Below, in pieces: positions 24,281 through 35,217 of a DNA stretch of 64,000 nucleotides. The notes under the pieces are model-generated. The model made no database searches. It worked only from the letters and a program-made list of their open reading frames with translations, and had not been told where the DNA came from. Location of the stretch: NCBI GenBank assembly GCA_030762175.1, contig CM060843.1, positions 113,241,369-113,305,368 of the forward strand. The letters are read 5' to 3'. Within the stretch, counting starts at the first letter, position 1, and each line of letters starts with the position of its first letter. Both the position numbers and the translations under genes were made by a program. Source of the DNA: Metallyticus violacea (taxonomy: Eukaryota > Arthropoda > Insecta > Mantodea > Metallyticidae).

Positions 24281-25138
24281 CTTTGGAAGCGGTTTGGAGT
24301 CGCCGAGATGAATGCCACCTATATGGATGAATGCAGGAACGGTAGGACGAATATCGTGATGTACAGTAGAACCAATTAAGATCACACTGAGGTTAGCGTA
24401 TATATCGAGGAGGTTGGGTGTTTCCGCGCCAAAGTGCTGCTTGATGATTTTGTCGTGACTTGGATATATGACGTAGTCAGTAAAAATGTTGCAAACTACC
24501 ATATGAAGGGTTGAGATGATCCGTTCTCTGAAGGTAAGCGGAGCGCTGAAACCAAGGAGGGAATCTGGAGCGTACGCTGGATGTGTAGGGTTGCCAATGG
24601 TTCTGTGAATAGAGTTTACTGCTGGTAACGAAGTTATCCCAATCAAAGGTGCTCCAAAGAATGGAGCAAATGCATGGATACATGGCGTCATGGCCATTTC
24701 CGAAATCACTAAGTCGAATCCCCTTCCAAATTTCTGTTGGTCCATAAGAGCTTTAACTTGGGGGTGCAGCAGGACTCCCTCACAAATATGTAGTCCAGCG
24801 TTGACGAATTCGTTAAACATATTTAACACGTTTACACCTTCGTCGCGCATTTGTGCAAAGTTGAAGCGATCTCCCCATAGATTATACAAGTGCGAGAGGT
24901 TGATTTGCTTGTAGTTTACTATAGAAGTAGTTTCTATCGGGTCTGGAGTGAGCACAACCATTTCGTGACCTCTAGCTTGCAAACCGAGGGTAAGTGCGCG
25001 ATAAACTATTTGGTGACTTATTGACGGTACAGGGAATACCGCCAAGATTCGCTCTCCAGTTACCATATTAATGATTACCAATAGAATTGTAAATGCCGGC
25101 TTAATGTTCAGCATCATCTGGATCGCATTCACGGACAT
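24281..25138 (-). CDS. UGT first exon 1a: signal peptide and acceptor-binding domain
   Basis: The ATG at 25138 opens 286 codons ending KPLPK at a GTAACACA donor in phase 0, the same residue and phase as exon 1b. Residues 1-28 form a signal peptide with core AFTILLVIINMVTG. RILAVFPVPSISHQIVYRAL contains the catalytic His at residue 42. ARGHEMVVLTPDP and GFDLVISEM with the Asp at about residue 142 follow. The rest (GAPLIGITS, GNPTHPAYAPDSLLGFS) matches the N-terminal domain of insect UGTs. Spliced to exons 2-4 it gives 527 residues. Exon 1b shows the equivalent GNPVHPAYMPEINLPYS block. A TATA-like run (TATAAATAAATATAAA, minus strand, near 25385-25400) lies about 250 nt upstream, but such runs are common in this DNA. 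Complete and free of stops. Confidence 0.95.
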
Positions 25139-26709
25139 GATAGCACCGTTAGGATATCACTGCACTCGAACACTCACATGTTGCGAGGTTGCTTGGAAAA
25201 GACTGCGGTTTCCGCAATGTTCAAAAATTACAAATGAAGAGTTCCGCTTATCGATACACAACAGGTTTCCTTGTAGATACAGTTATCTAAATGGCGTGGT
25301 TTCCTTCGCAGCAAACTATTATCGTTTAGCCATGCAGTTTGACTGAGCATATGTGTGGCGTGCCAGGATAAATGCTTGTAGCCGTTTTATATTTATTTAT
25401 AGCAGCAACTTAGCAAGTTTCAAGTACTTCAATATTCTCTCTCTGAAGCAATATTTTGCTCCCACAAGATAAGTTGTTACCGACCGGGGTGGCTCAGCCG
25501 GTACGTATGTTCCGGGTTCAAATTCCTTGAAGCCCCTAGGTTTTTTTCGTGGTTTCCGCCGGCCCACTGTAATCGCATTACTTTTGTTAGTTTCGCTCGC
25601 TTTCTTCATAGGTCAGGATGTTCTTTTAATGCTCTCTGAGGAGTACGGGTATAAACTGTTATTCCTCTATCCGATAGAATCTTCTTGATGGTTTTGTGTG
25701 CTTTTCTTCCATTTTAAAAAATAATTGAACTTTCCTGTTATTTCTTAGCTGTTACACTTCACGTGTACATTTGCAATTTGATTCTACTGTTCGTCCAAAA
25801 AATAAAAATAAATAAAATAAAACTATACGTTACGTAAATAAATCAAGTTTGTATTACTAAAACTTAACTGTGCTTCCGACGTAAATCACGCGATAAGACA
25901 AATACTGATTTATTAACTGTCATGTTTATGTCGAAATACTTTCAAATAATTAAATATAAAATTTGAATAATGCGAAATATTATCGTTATTGCATACCTCA
26001 CATATTGTGTGGTAAATCCACATTACTATACAAGTAGTAGCAGAAGTAAGTTTCATTTTTTATCTTCGAATCAGCAACCTGGTCACAAAGTGAACTCAAA
26101 TGGTGTCAGAAAGGTTTAGAGAAATAACGGGTGAATATATCGCAGTTTACTATTTTATTGCTGCTGTGGTAGGATATTACCATACGTTTTCATTGTTATC
26201 GGCAGCATTTTTTCCTTATCCGAATGTTCTTGCACACTATGTGACCTCAGCTATGACTCGGGGACGACGCGACATCTCACTCTGTGAAATGAAGCCTTAT
26301 CCATTACGATAAGAGCTCGAGGAAGCCTTGCTTCAAACACATTAGAGACCACCTACAATTAATTCCGTATTATTGTCAATGTACACTATTTATAAGAACT
26401 TTACTTTTCCTGTAAGCATTTTGAGCTACAAAAGTCCTTTTTTCGATCCCAGAGCATATTTAGGACAGGGTGTGACCTTAGTTTACCCGTTTTATATATT
26501 GTTTGCTCAACATGATATGCTCACTTTAATTTATTGTTCATTAAACATTTAAGTCATATTGCCAAAAAAAGTGAGCAAAAAGTTGCCTTTTCATTTAACG
26601 CCAAGCAGGACGAGTGTTTACATTAAAATATTATCTAATGTGGTCAACTTTTTAAGGAAAAATCGTTTACTTTGCTGCAAATGAAATAAATAATCAAGTT
26701 TTTCTATCT
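25139..26709. other. Upstream flank of the UGT gene
   Basis: Presumed promoter side of exon 1a. Apart from the SINE-C piece at 25481 nothing is recognised. Confidence 0.45.
25481..25575 (+). mobile_element. SINE-C fragment (head)
   Basis: A tRNA-like A box (GGGGTGGCTCAGCCGGTA) and a B box (GGGTTCAAATTCC) are followed by GGTTTTTTTCGTGGTTTCCG. The order and the T-rich plus GTGGTTT block match the longer SINE-C copies at 48738 and 50121. The rest of the element is missing. Confidence 0.6.
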
Positions 26710-26925
26710 TTACCTAAAGTATATTTCTTTCCTTTCCTGGCATTGTAACACTCCAGTTTCCTTGAACTCTTCCCATGCATACGTAACACTCATTTCGGTT
26801 ACGTCATTCACAGGAAGAGTTGCATTTTCTTGGATTAGTTTCTTATAAAAATATTCAATTCCTTTTTCGCCACTTTTTAATGGCTTGCATCTCCATATCA
26901 TCTGAATTGTCGTTAACACATGCAA
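26710..26925 (-). mobile_element. Possible Tigger/pogo-type transposase C-terminal relic
   Basis: The minus-strand frame contains EYFYKKLIQENATLPVNDVT followed by EMSVTYAWEEFKETGVLQC. It resembles the end of pogo/Tigger DDE transposases, where a FKxYYRxxLL segment is followed by a DAIxxxxxAWxxVxxxTIxNC helix. The match is one of pattern and spacing only; the acidic catalytic motifs are not seen. Confidence 0.35.
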
Positions 26926-27221
26926 AAGAAGATATTTTTAAAGGTTCACCAGCAAATTGAGGGAAAGCATGCACCAGAGTTAAGAAAAAACTCCAGTACT
27001 ATATAGGTATGTGCATCCAAATTTCCACCTAATAAGTTATTATACCCGTTTAAATAAACACGTAAATATGATCGTCAAATATTTATGTTGTATGTTGTTC
27101 TGAGACCTTCAGCGAATCACAGGCTGCCTCTGACAAATTGCTTAAACGTTGGATGAACTTTACTGTATTTTCGGGTATGAGTGGGCGTGAGGACCTGTCG
27201 TACTTTATAAACTCGACTAAG

Positions 27222-27255
27222 CATGCGCAATTGCCTGCTTCAGCAATTGCGCATG
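27222..27255. repeat. Perfect 13-bp inverted repeat with 8-nt loop
   Basis: CATGCGCAATTGC (27222-27234) is the exact reverse complement of 27243-27255, with loop CTGCTTCA. It is GC-richer than the surroundings and not simple sequence, so chance is less likely than for other short hairpins here. Confidence 0.7.
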
Positions 27256-27879
27256 GTCCATTTTTACCAGGAATCGTGCGTCCACTGAAGGTGAACCGGT
27301 TTCCACTAGTGTGCCTACATAAGGCCCGATTGTATAACGGTATATATAACATATACATATATGATGTATGTATATAAAGCAGATGTATACAGAATATCCT
27401 TAAAGCGAAAGTTCCAATACTCAGTGTTTGCAAGTAATGTAACATTAGCTATATACTCTGTTTAGTTCCCTATAAGCAGATCAATTCCATTTTGTTTCTT
27501 GAGAGAACAAGGCTGTTAAAGAAACGCGACTACTATTTTAGGGCAGAGTTAGTAAGAAATAACTAATTATAATTTGAGAATATTTAACAATAAAACTAAA
27601 GTAATGGCATTAAAAATCTAAGGAACGAGCTAAAATTTATTTAATTTAATATTTCCCCCCCATATTTTCACTTATTCACTGTACCTATTTCCATTTGCAG
27701 AAAAAAAACCTATGTGTATTAAATAAGTTGTAGTTCTATAAATGTGAAAATGTTCGGACTATTTTAATATATGATCTAATTTTAGATTAAACGAGGATTG
27801 AATGATAATTAGCCACCAACCCAAAAGATACAAATTTGTTATACGATCTGTAATATTTTAAATAATATGAAATGTCCAA

Positions 27880-28260
27880 GATAGCGACATTCATTTAACA
27901 TACTTAGAAACGGGTGGAAAAACTTGGTAAATGGCAACGTGTTTAAAAATGTAATTAAAAGTAGCCTAAAAATAACAGCACAGTATTTTATGCAGCGATC
28001 ACAATACCTGCACTGTCGTGCAATGTGGAAAACTGACAATAACATCAATAGCCCTAGGCAAATTTAGAAATTTCATGGAGACAATTTTTGAGATCAATGG
28101 AGTATTTCTCATTAATCACCAGCCCAATGAAGAAATTGTAGAAGAATAAAAATAAGAGGAATAAATGGATGCAATACTTAGAAGGAATCCTCGAAGTAAA
28201 CGAACTGTTGGATGACCAAGAGAGCTTTCTGATTGATTGAGATGGAACGAGCAAATTGGT
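27880..28260 (+). mobile_element. Fragment of a LINE C-terminal region (tentative)
   Basis: Shifting between plus-strand frames gives VFYAAITIPALSCNVEN near 27980 and NPRSKRTVG followed by PRE near 28190. They resemble the two landmarks after the RT domain of several LINE clades (CVLPxLTYGxETW, then WxPRxGKRxVGRPxxRW) at about the right spacing. Too broken to assign to a clade, and different from the LINE at 16950. Confidence 0.35.
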
Positions 28261-29609
28261 TCAAGCCATAACATTGATACACTTCAAAGTTACTCAATGC
28301 ATTGTGCAATATAAGTATAAAATATCACGCAAGCAGGTCACATTTAATTAAAAGAAGACTTTTTATATTGATCTAAGAAATGCGAAAGACAACGGATTCT
28401 GTTCTTGTTTTAAAAGTTTGTTCGATAACGAAAAAATGCACTCCATAGAAGGAGAAGGGAAAAATAGTAAAGTGTTCATTATATTCTACTGCCAATTAAA
28501 AAGAGATTCATCAAAAGAGTAAAAATATGGAAACGTGCAACACGAATGAGGCTATGAAATGAATGCAGATACGCCATATAGTTGTGCAGTGTGTGTTTGT
28601 TATTATGCTTGTTGTATAGTTACATTAAAGGCATCCCCCACCTAACACCAAACTATTTATTTGCTCAATTGTAACCGGGAAATATCCATACAACATGAAC
28701 ACAACAAAGGTACACAGGAAGTTTGTCCTCTCACTCCAGACATCATAGTTTCATCAGGCTAGCCATTAAGAGATCACTGTTTCATCATTCTAGTCAAGTT
28801 AATGTTCGCTACGCAGCAACGCGGGCTGTCATCAAAATACAGCTAATCAGTTGGATAATTAGACTCCTATTCTATCCAGGAGATACTCCGCCTCCGGGCA
28901 GATATTTCATTGTGCATAATCAAAATAGACCAAGTTGGTGTCAAATTAGACTTTTAGCGTAAGTGATTTTACATTATTATTTATCAACTTTATTGTACAC
29001 TTACTTTTAGCAAGTACATTTTATTTATTTACATGGAGGGAAAGAATGCTTTCAGTAACGTTTCTTGGAATAGCTAAGAAATATTGCAATAAATGAAATT
29101 CAAATCAATTGAACTCGAAGGATCTCGGTTGATAACGAAAAATACGTGGCGCCTAAGGAAAGTCATCTGTTTTTACTGTCAGTAAAGTTTACAGGCAATT
29201 AAAGGGTACATTCTAAGAATTGTTTCTAAGTTTAATATTTAATTATTATAATTAGTGCTCCTAGGGATGTTAGTTATCATTTAAGTTTAATTTAAGTGCT
29301 GTGGCAATGCATGAAAACACTTTATTATTCATTTATAGCAATTTGCATAAAGAAAAACAAAAATGTTCATATCAAGGTAGTTTTCCAGCTCACACACTTA
29401 TTCACATAACAGTAAAATCTTGGTTTAATTTATTAATGCTTAACTTATTCTAATAATGGTTTGGAAACATAAGGGCATAATAACAGATATCGACAAGTTC
29501 CTCCGCACTCGGGTGGTTTGCACCACACAGGAGAAAATTGGTACTCGTACATTTCTGACCTTCCTTTCTTCAAACGGTTCTAGCAGGTAACCCGCCCACC
29601 ATTGCTAAT

Positions 29610-30354
29610 GTTTGGACTTATGAATGTGTGCTTACCTTGGGGGTTAAGTGAACAAAATTCTTTAGCTTTAGTTTCCACGTCATAACCAAAACCCATGATT
29701 CGACACCAGTTATGACCCTCTGCAGCAAATTTGGGTCGCCGCGGACAGAGTTTAACAGCTCCTTAGCAAAGTTAATGCGATGGTGTTTTTGAGCAACTTT
29801 GGTACGAATTTTGCGGCGACCCGTCTCATGCCCAAACATTGGTAAAAATCGAATGGCACGAGCCAATCGATATGTTTAGGTCCTCAGCAACTTCTCTAAC
29901 AGTGATTCGACGATTGGCCAATACTATTTTCTTCACTTCTTGAATGTTCTCGTCTGTTGTTCGCGAGCTCGGGCGTCCGGGACGCTCTTCATCGTTCACA
30001 TCTCGACCCTCTGAGAACATTCTGTACCACCGATAAACGTTGCTTTGGTCCAAGGAAGCTTCACCATATGCCACAGTCAACATTCGGAAAGCATCCGCGC
30101 ACTTAATTTTGTTTTTCACACAAAATTTGATACAGATTCTTTGTTCCATTTTTTGGAATAGGCAAAATCGAAGACGAGCCAAAACACCTCCAAGCAAAAT
30201 AGCTGTCAACAATTAACTGAGCATTCAAAATGGCAGAGCTTGTCAACATAAGTGAGGGACATGAGTACCAACATAACGCCACAAAACAATCGAAAATCGA
30301 ATATACGTAGCTCGCGGAAATTCAAAATTCGCGATACTTTTTGAAGAGACCTCG
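29610..30354 (-). mobile_element. Mariner-type transposon, second subfamily (mariner-2), truncated
   Basis: Read on the minus strand it starts at 30354 with CGAGGTCTCTTCAAAAAGTA, next to TA (30355-30356). The transposase starts at the ATG at 30149 (MEQRICIKFCVKNKIKCADA) and runs through YRWYRMFSEGRDVNDEERPG and RPSSRTTDENIQ with the usual paired helix-turn-helix layout. A frameshift near 29850 leads to AKELLNSVRGDPNLLQRVIT, then GVESWVL. In the family this last motif is GDExW; here the first catalytic Asp is Val, so the enzyme is inactive. The catalytic domain and the far inverted repeat are missing beyond about 29610. Confidence 0.9.
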
Positions 30355-30358
30355 TATA

Positions 30359-31650
30359 CGAGGATAGGTTCATAAGTTTCGGGCCTAACCATTTTCTAGG
30401 TATGATGACAAAAACTATATTTCACTTTTCAATAAAGCTACCCTTTATTGCAATACACTCCTTACATCTTTGAATTAACCTTTAAAACAACCTCCCAAAA
30501 ATATAGTCCGAAATCTTGTCTAAAAATGGACATAAACAGCATCCATCACTTTTTCATCACACTTAAATTTCCTTCCTCGAAGAATATTTCTTCAGTTTTG
30601 AGAAGAGGAAATAGTCACTGGGAGCTAGATCTGGGCTGCAGAATGGATGGTGGATCTCTTTGAAGCCCCTTTTCTTCGCAGCTTCCTTTGCAACAAGAGC
30701 TATGTGCACATGAGCGTTGTCGTGAAGAAGTCGCACACCATCACTCAGCTTTCTTCGCCTTGTCTCTTTGATGGAAACATGTAGTCTGTGCAGTAGACCA
30801 GCATAGTACTCCCCATTTACTGTGGTGTTCCTCTCCTTGAAGTCAAAGAAGAGTATTCCTTCACAGTCCCAAAAAGATTGTGGCCATGATCTTCTTGGTT
30901 GACTGGGTCATCTTGGCCTTTAGAGGCGGTGCTTTGCCAGGTTTACGCTACTCCGTTGATTCTCGTTTGGACAAGGGATTAGTAGATGACTATAGTTTCA
31001 TCTCCTGTAACAATGGTTTGCAGAACTTCTCTCTCATTGCCATGGCAGAGCTCCAAAAATGTTTGACAACAGATGACTCATTAAAGTTGCTTTTGGATTG
31101 AGGAAAGAAATCTAGTCACCATCTTGCACTAACCTTATTCATGATTAAATGTCATGAACACTTCGAAGGACTTATTTTAGAAATGTCCAATCTTGCTGCT
31201 ATTTCTGTAACTTTGAACGCCGCTATTTCATAATTTCTTCTTCCACAAGAGCGTTGTTTTTTTCCGGTGAGAACCTCCAAGGGCCGACTTGCACGCTCTT
31301 CGTCTTCAATGCTTTCTCGACCCATTCGAAAAAGTTTGGCCCATTCTTTTAGGTTGGAATATGAGGGGAATGCTTCCCCATATACACCGTCCACTCGCTG
31401 TTTAATTTCATTTGGAGTAAATCCTTCTTTTGTGAAGAGCTTAATGACAGCTCGGTACTCCATTTTGAACGTGTCGCAATCTTCTACACATAGCCTTCTT
31501 TATGCAATATATCTGAACAACTGAACACATCGAAGCGGAAGTTACAGCTTCAACTATTTACTTAACAGATAAGGTGTGAGACCAGATAAGACTTTTATGA
31601 AAGCGATACTCCTTATCGGCGAGGCCGGAAACTTATGAACCGCACCCTCG
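30359..31650 (-). mobile_element. Mariner-type transposon, complete ends, dead transposase (mariner-1, copy 2)
   Basis: Same family as 12101-13380. The end at 30359 reads CGAGGATAGGTTCATAAGTT; the end at 31650, reverse-complemented, reads CGAGGGTGCGGTTCATAAGT. TA lies at 30357-30358; the other flank is TG, a likely mutated TA. Length is 1292 bp. The transposase starts at the ATG at 31463 (MEYRAVIKLFTKEGFTPNEI, then KQRVDGVYGEAFPSYSNLKE and MGRESIEDEERASRPLEV) and is interrupted by frameshifts. Unlike copy 1 it keeps IVTGDET with the first catalytic Asp near 31010-30990, but frame breaks on either side rule out a functional protein. Confidence 0.93.
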
Positions 31651-33489
31651 TGCATTTCTAATCCGGCCTTGGACCTAGGCTTTATTATTTTTTTTTAATT
31701 TACTGTATGATAATTTTCACTTTCTGGACTCAGAGGAAAATTCTGGAAGCTCCTGGTCTAGAACATTTACTAACAAATGCTCTTGAGAATCTTTCAAATC
31801 GACACAGTATGAAATATTACACGCCAACAATATTATAGTCGATATGTAGAACGATTTAATTATAATGCAAATAAATATGAAGTAAATTGGTAAATTAAGT
31901 GTTCGCCTTTTCAAAGGTTGGGAGGGGGGAGGGCGACCCTGAAGAATTCTCAACGTCGAACCTGCGCTTTCCGCTTTAAAGTGTGTTAAACCTGACTTCT
32001 AACATCTGGCCAGCGCTTTCTCGTGGCGCATTTGATTAAAACAAATAAACTTCCTATAATCGGCAGACATGTATAGATGCCGATATTATATAATTTGCTT
32101 ATGGAAGTCAATTTTGAATCTATTCAAGTTTGAATCATAGAACCGCTATTAATTTCGGAGAATTATATTTTAGTATTTTCCTTAATATAAAGGAAACAGT
32201 AATGATAAACATAGATAACTGTCACTGTTTCGAAATGTAAATTTGCTGCTTTGCTGTAGAAGAAACTCGGAACAAATGTATGGAAGAAACAGCCATCTCC
32301 GTGCAATTGCATTGTTCTAACCACATCGCAGCCTAACCCTCCGATCAAACCGTCCAAATTAATGGAACAGAGTGGCATTCAGCGCGATTCGGGTAGATCT
32401 TCTCTGGAATCTCTTTTCCCGCTATAAATTAACATCTTCTGCGGAAGACTGGGGACGTGCGACAGAGAAAACACATGGCCTTGCCGATAAGCTAAGCCAG
32501 TTAGCCAGGAACCAAACGGAGGTTCTCTTTTTGCAATGAAATACTGGTCTGAATGTGCGTGTGCGGCAGAGAGTGGGTTTGCTCGTCTGGAATAATAAAC
32601 TGTTACTCGCAAAGTTTCCTTTGCTGTTCCCAAAACTCAGTGAAATGTGAAACGTTTCTCCAAGTTTCCAGCGGAAATCTTGACAAATAAAATAAACACA
32701 ACCTTTAAAATGTTGTTATTAAATGCCACTTCTCACAGAAATCCTGTGATTTATGTTTGCCAATTACGAATCGAACTTCCTTCCCTGGAACATTTTATAA
32801 TGATTCCTTCCATTCGAGAACCTTTGCTAAAGAATATCGTTTTTGATTAGCAGAATATTTTTCTTTATAATCACAATATTTTGAAGGTACCGACGAGATT
32901 GTTCATGCTGCCACCAAAAAATAGCTAGCATCCACAAAACTGTTTAATTATATGAAAGGCCACAATATATGCATATGTTTACTGTGACGTTAAAATATAG
33001 TTAAGTGACTTTCATTCATTTTCAGATCTTGAGAAAGCATTTTACTTGATTTATTTTTTTGTAAAATGTATGCTGTTTTGAGCAGCAGAATTGAAGTTTT
33101 AAAAATGTAAAATGTCATAATTTTAGGTTTATAAATTTAAACTTTTATTGTCATATTATTTTTGGCTACTTAATGCTTATCCTCCAGGGTGGTTATTCAA
33201 ATCGTTTATGAAGAACGGTACATTAATCGAAACATCCTGTGCCTTGTGTATTAAGTTTCAGTGTTTTTTTCTTATTATTACGATAGATATTCAGTAAGTA
33301 AATACATTTTTTCCCCTTTCTTATTTCAATTAAAAATATGTTGGATTCTTCCTAATTTCCTTGAATACACGATGCTATTTATTTTTAATATAACTTTGCA
33401 AATTAATGACTTTGCATCACCCACACAAGGGCTGTACCGCAGTAATGTTTCTCAATCATATTCGTACTACGGCAAGGTTTCTTTGTCAT

Positions 33490-33728
33490 CGTCAAACCTC
33501 CCACGAGCCAGCAGACGCAAGATTGGGACTGTATGGTGGTTGAGAAAGAACAGTCTTTAGAAGTTTAATGATTTTGAGTGCCTGACTTTCTGTCTTTCGC
33601 CTTGTTATGAAAATTTTTAAATAGCTCAGATAGTAGACAATTGTGTTGTCATTGCCAACAGAGATATTAAATTGAACTGTAGGCCTTTTTATTAAAATTT
33701 TCCGATCGTCCCGAATTAGGATGTTCAC
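33490..33728 (-). mobile_element. Mariner transposase scrap
   Basis: The minus-strand frame ends with KTVLSQPPYSPNLASAGSWE. This resembles the mariner block HPPYSPDLAPxDFWLF, which carries the third catalytic residue; here the Asp positions are Asn and Gly. Upstream GNDNTIV sits at about the right distance for the HDNA motif. No inverted repeats seen. Confidence 0.42.
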
Positions 33729-35022
33729 ATGTACAATTATTGTTGGTTAACTGGAATATGTGGCCTCCCGGAGCGTTGATCATCAGTGAAACTACCTCGA
33801 CCTTCCTCCAAGGATGACAGCCTTTTCTTCAAATTATATCCAGTGCTAACTCTGCATTTCTTAAATGTTTCTAAATGCTGCTTAAGGCCTTATTTTTCCT
33901 CAAAAGATATTTCATTACTATTCTTTGTTTGAAACGCCCACCACTTAGAGACACGATTTTGAAAATTAATGCTATAACTATCATTTAACGACAGAACTGC
34001 ATTAATAATGTGCAAAAGTTCAAAGATACTACACATAAAATTTGTAATTTCCAAGATAAACTGACAGAGAAAAATAAAGTATTAAATTACTTATAGAATA
34101 CCCTTCAAGTAAAATGATTGATCGGGCAAACTTTTTTATTTTTCATGTGCTAAATGTACTTATGATTGTGTATTAAGTATAAAAACATTTTCTTTATGCA
34201 AAGTATATAAACACCTAAAGGTATAAAAATATTATTGGAAGTGTGTTTTCAAAAACCCCAACATATGTTATTAAGTTACTATAAAATAAATTACACTTGT
34301 AAAACACTAGGTAAAACATTATTCAGGCAATAACATAATAGAGCTATAGCTAAAAGTTACAAATACGCTCAAAAACTTTAGTAAATTTGAACTATTTTTA
34401 AAATATTCAATTAACTTTAATAAAGTCAAGCTTGTGCATCATTTTAGTAAAGCGTTGTTTAATAATGGAACATGGGATCATCGTAAATTGATTTTGCTGA
34501 CCGAAAGTTCCTGCGTAACGGCCGCTCCACCTGCCGAAGGAATTTATATTGCGGGTCAAAGCGCGCATTTTTAATTCATTAGTTTTTTATTAGTAGTAAA
34601 TAGTAATTAATGCTGTACTCATCATCATAGTAGATACTCGAAGTGCATGCCTTCCTTGAAAAAATTGAGATGCTCGCCGCAATTCATCCTCCCAAATATT
34701 AACTGTCCTCTGGATTTTTTACAGCATCCCCATGCATTTTATTTTATATGACTGAAGTTTCAGCAGCTGAGTAGATTATACGCACTATCCACATATATAC
34801 TAATTTGCTGGACTAATTGTGTTAAGGGCAGAAGTTTCTAATCGATGGCCTCTACCGTTAAAACCTGGATTTTTGGTCTCGGCTTTTTGTCAATGAAAGT
34901 GCCTTGGATTCGAACTTTGCTTACCAATCTGAAACTTCTAGAACTTTGGCACGAAGTTATTACCTACAGTATTTGTACAATTTATTTTTGCACAGAATAA
35001 CCATAAATAAATATTCATTGTT

Positions 35023-35217
35023 ATGGCATACATCTTAATGTCGACATATTCCACAATACACAAATACACAATAGAAAGTCAAACACACGCTTTCTATGGA
35101 AATGTAACCAAAAGTGTTGGCGCAATAGACACACCACACCTTGCGAAAAAGAAATTTCTTTTTCATGACGATAATGCGTCTTCACAGCAATCCCGCCGTG
35201 CCAAAATTTCAGCATAA
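35023..35217 (+). mobile_element. Mariner transposase scrap
   Basis: The plus-strand frame ends TPHLAKKKFLFHDDNASSQQ, then SRRAKIS. This matches the RPHLAKKKxLFHxDNAxxHxS segment around the second catalytic Asp of mariner transposases. The expected PPYSPDLAP block does not follow. A minus-strand frame over the same bases is a shadow. Confidence 0.55.

Larger units (their letters stand above)
9256..25138 (-). other. UDP-glycosyltransferase gene with two alternative first exons
   Basis: Gene-level entry. Coding exons in transcript order are 25138-24281 (first exon 1a) or 21923-21090 (first exon 1b), then 15241-15016, 14940-14721 and 9535-9256. Every junction is GT-AG and phases match: both first exons end in phase 0, exon 2 ends in phase 1, exon 3 in phase 2. 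Joined coding length is 1584 nt (527 residues) with 1a or 1560 nt (519 residues) with 1b, the usual size of an insect UGT. The family transfers a sugar from a UDP-sugar to small lipophilic acceptors at the ER membrane, with the active site in the lumen, in detoxification, pigment or hormone conjugation. Intron 1 is 5.8 or 9.0 kb, intron 2 is 75 bp, intron 3 is 5.2 kb. An older possibility is that 1a belonged to a duplicated gene that lost its own downstream exons. Transcript evidence is not available here. Confidence 0.9.
26926..29609. other. No intact gene; LINE fragment and hairpin inside
   Basis: Apart from the hairpin at 27222 and the LINE fragment at 27880 nothing is assigned. A plus-strand frame of 79 codons (28723-28962) ends next to a GTAAGT, but no acceptor or recognisable protein supports an exon. 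Confidence 0.4.

Noticed and set aside
28723..28962. Possible plus-strand exon ending near GTAAGT
   Set aside because: No acceptor site, no recognisable protein and the frame ends in a stop; the GTAAGT is likely chance.
32280..32640. GC-richer patch as a promoter or exon
   Set aside because: No splice sites, motif or recognisable frame; the 84-codon minus-strand frame lacks any known domain.
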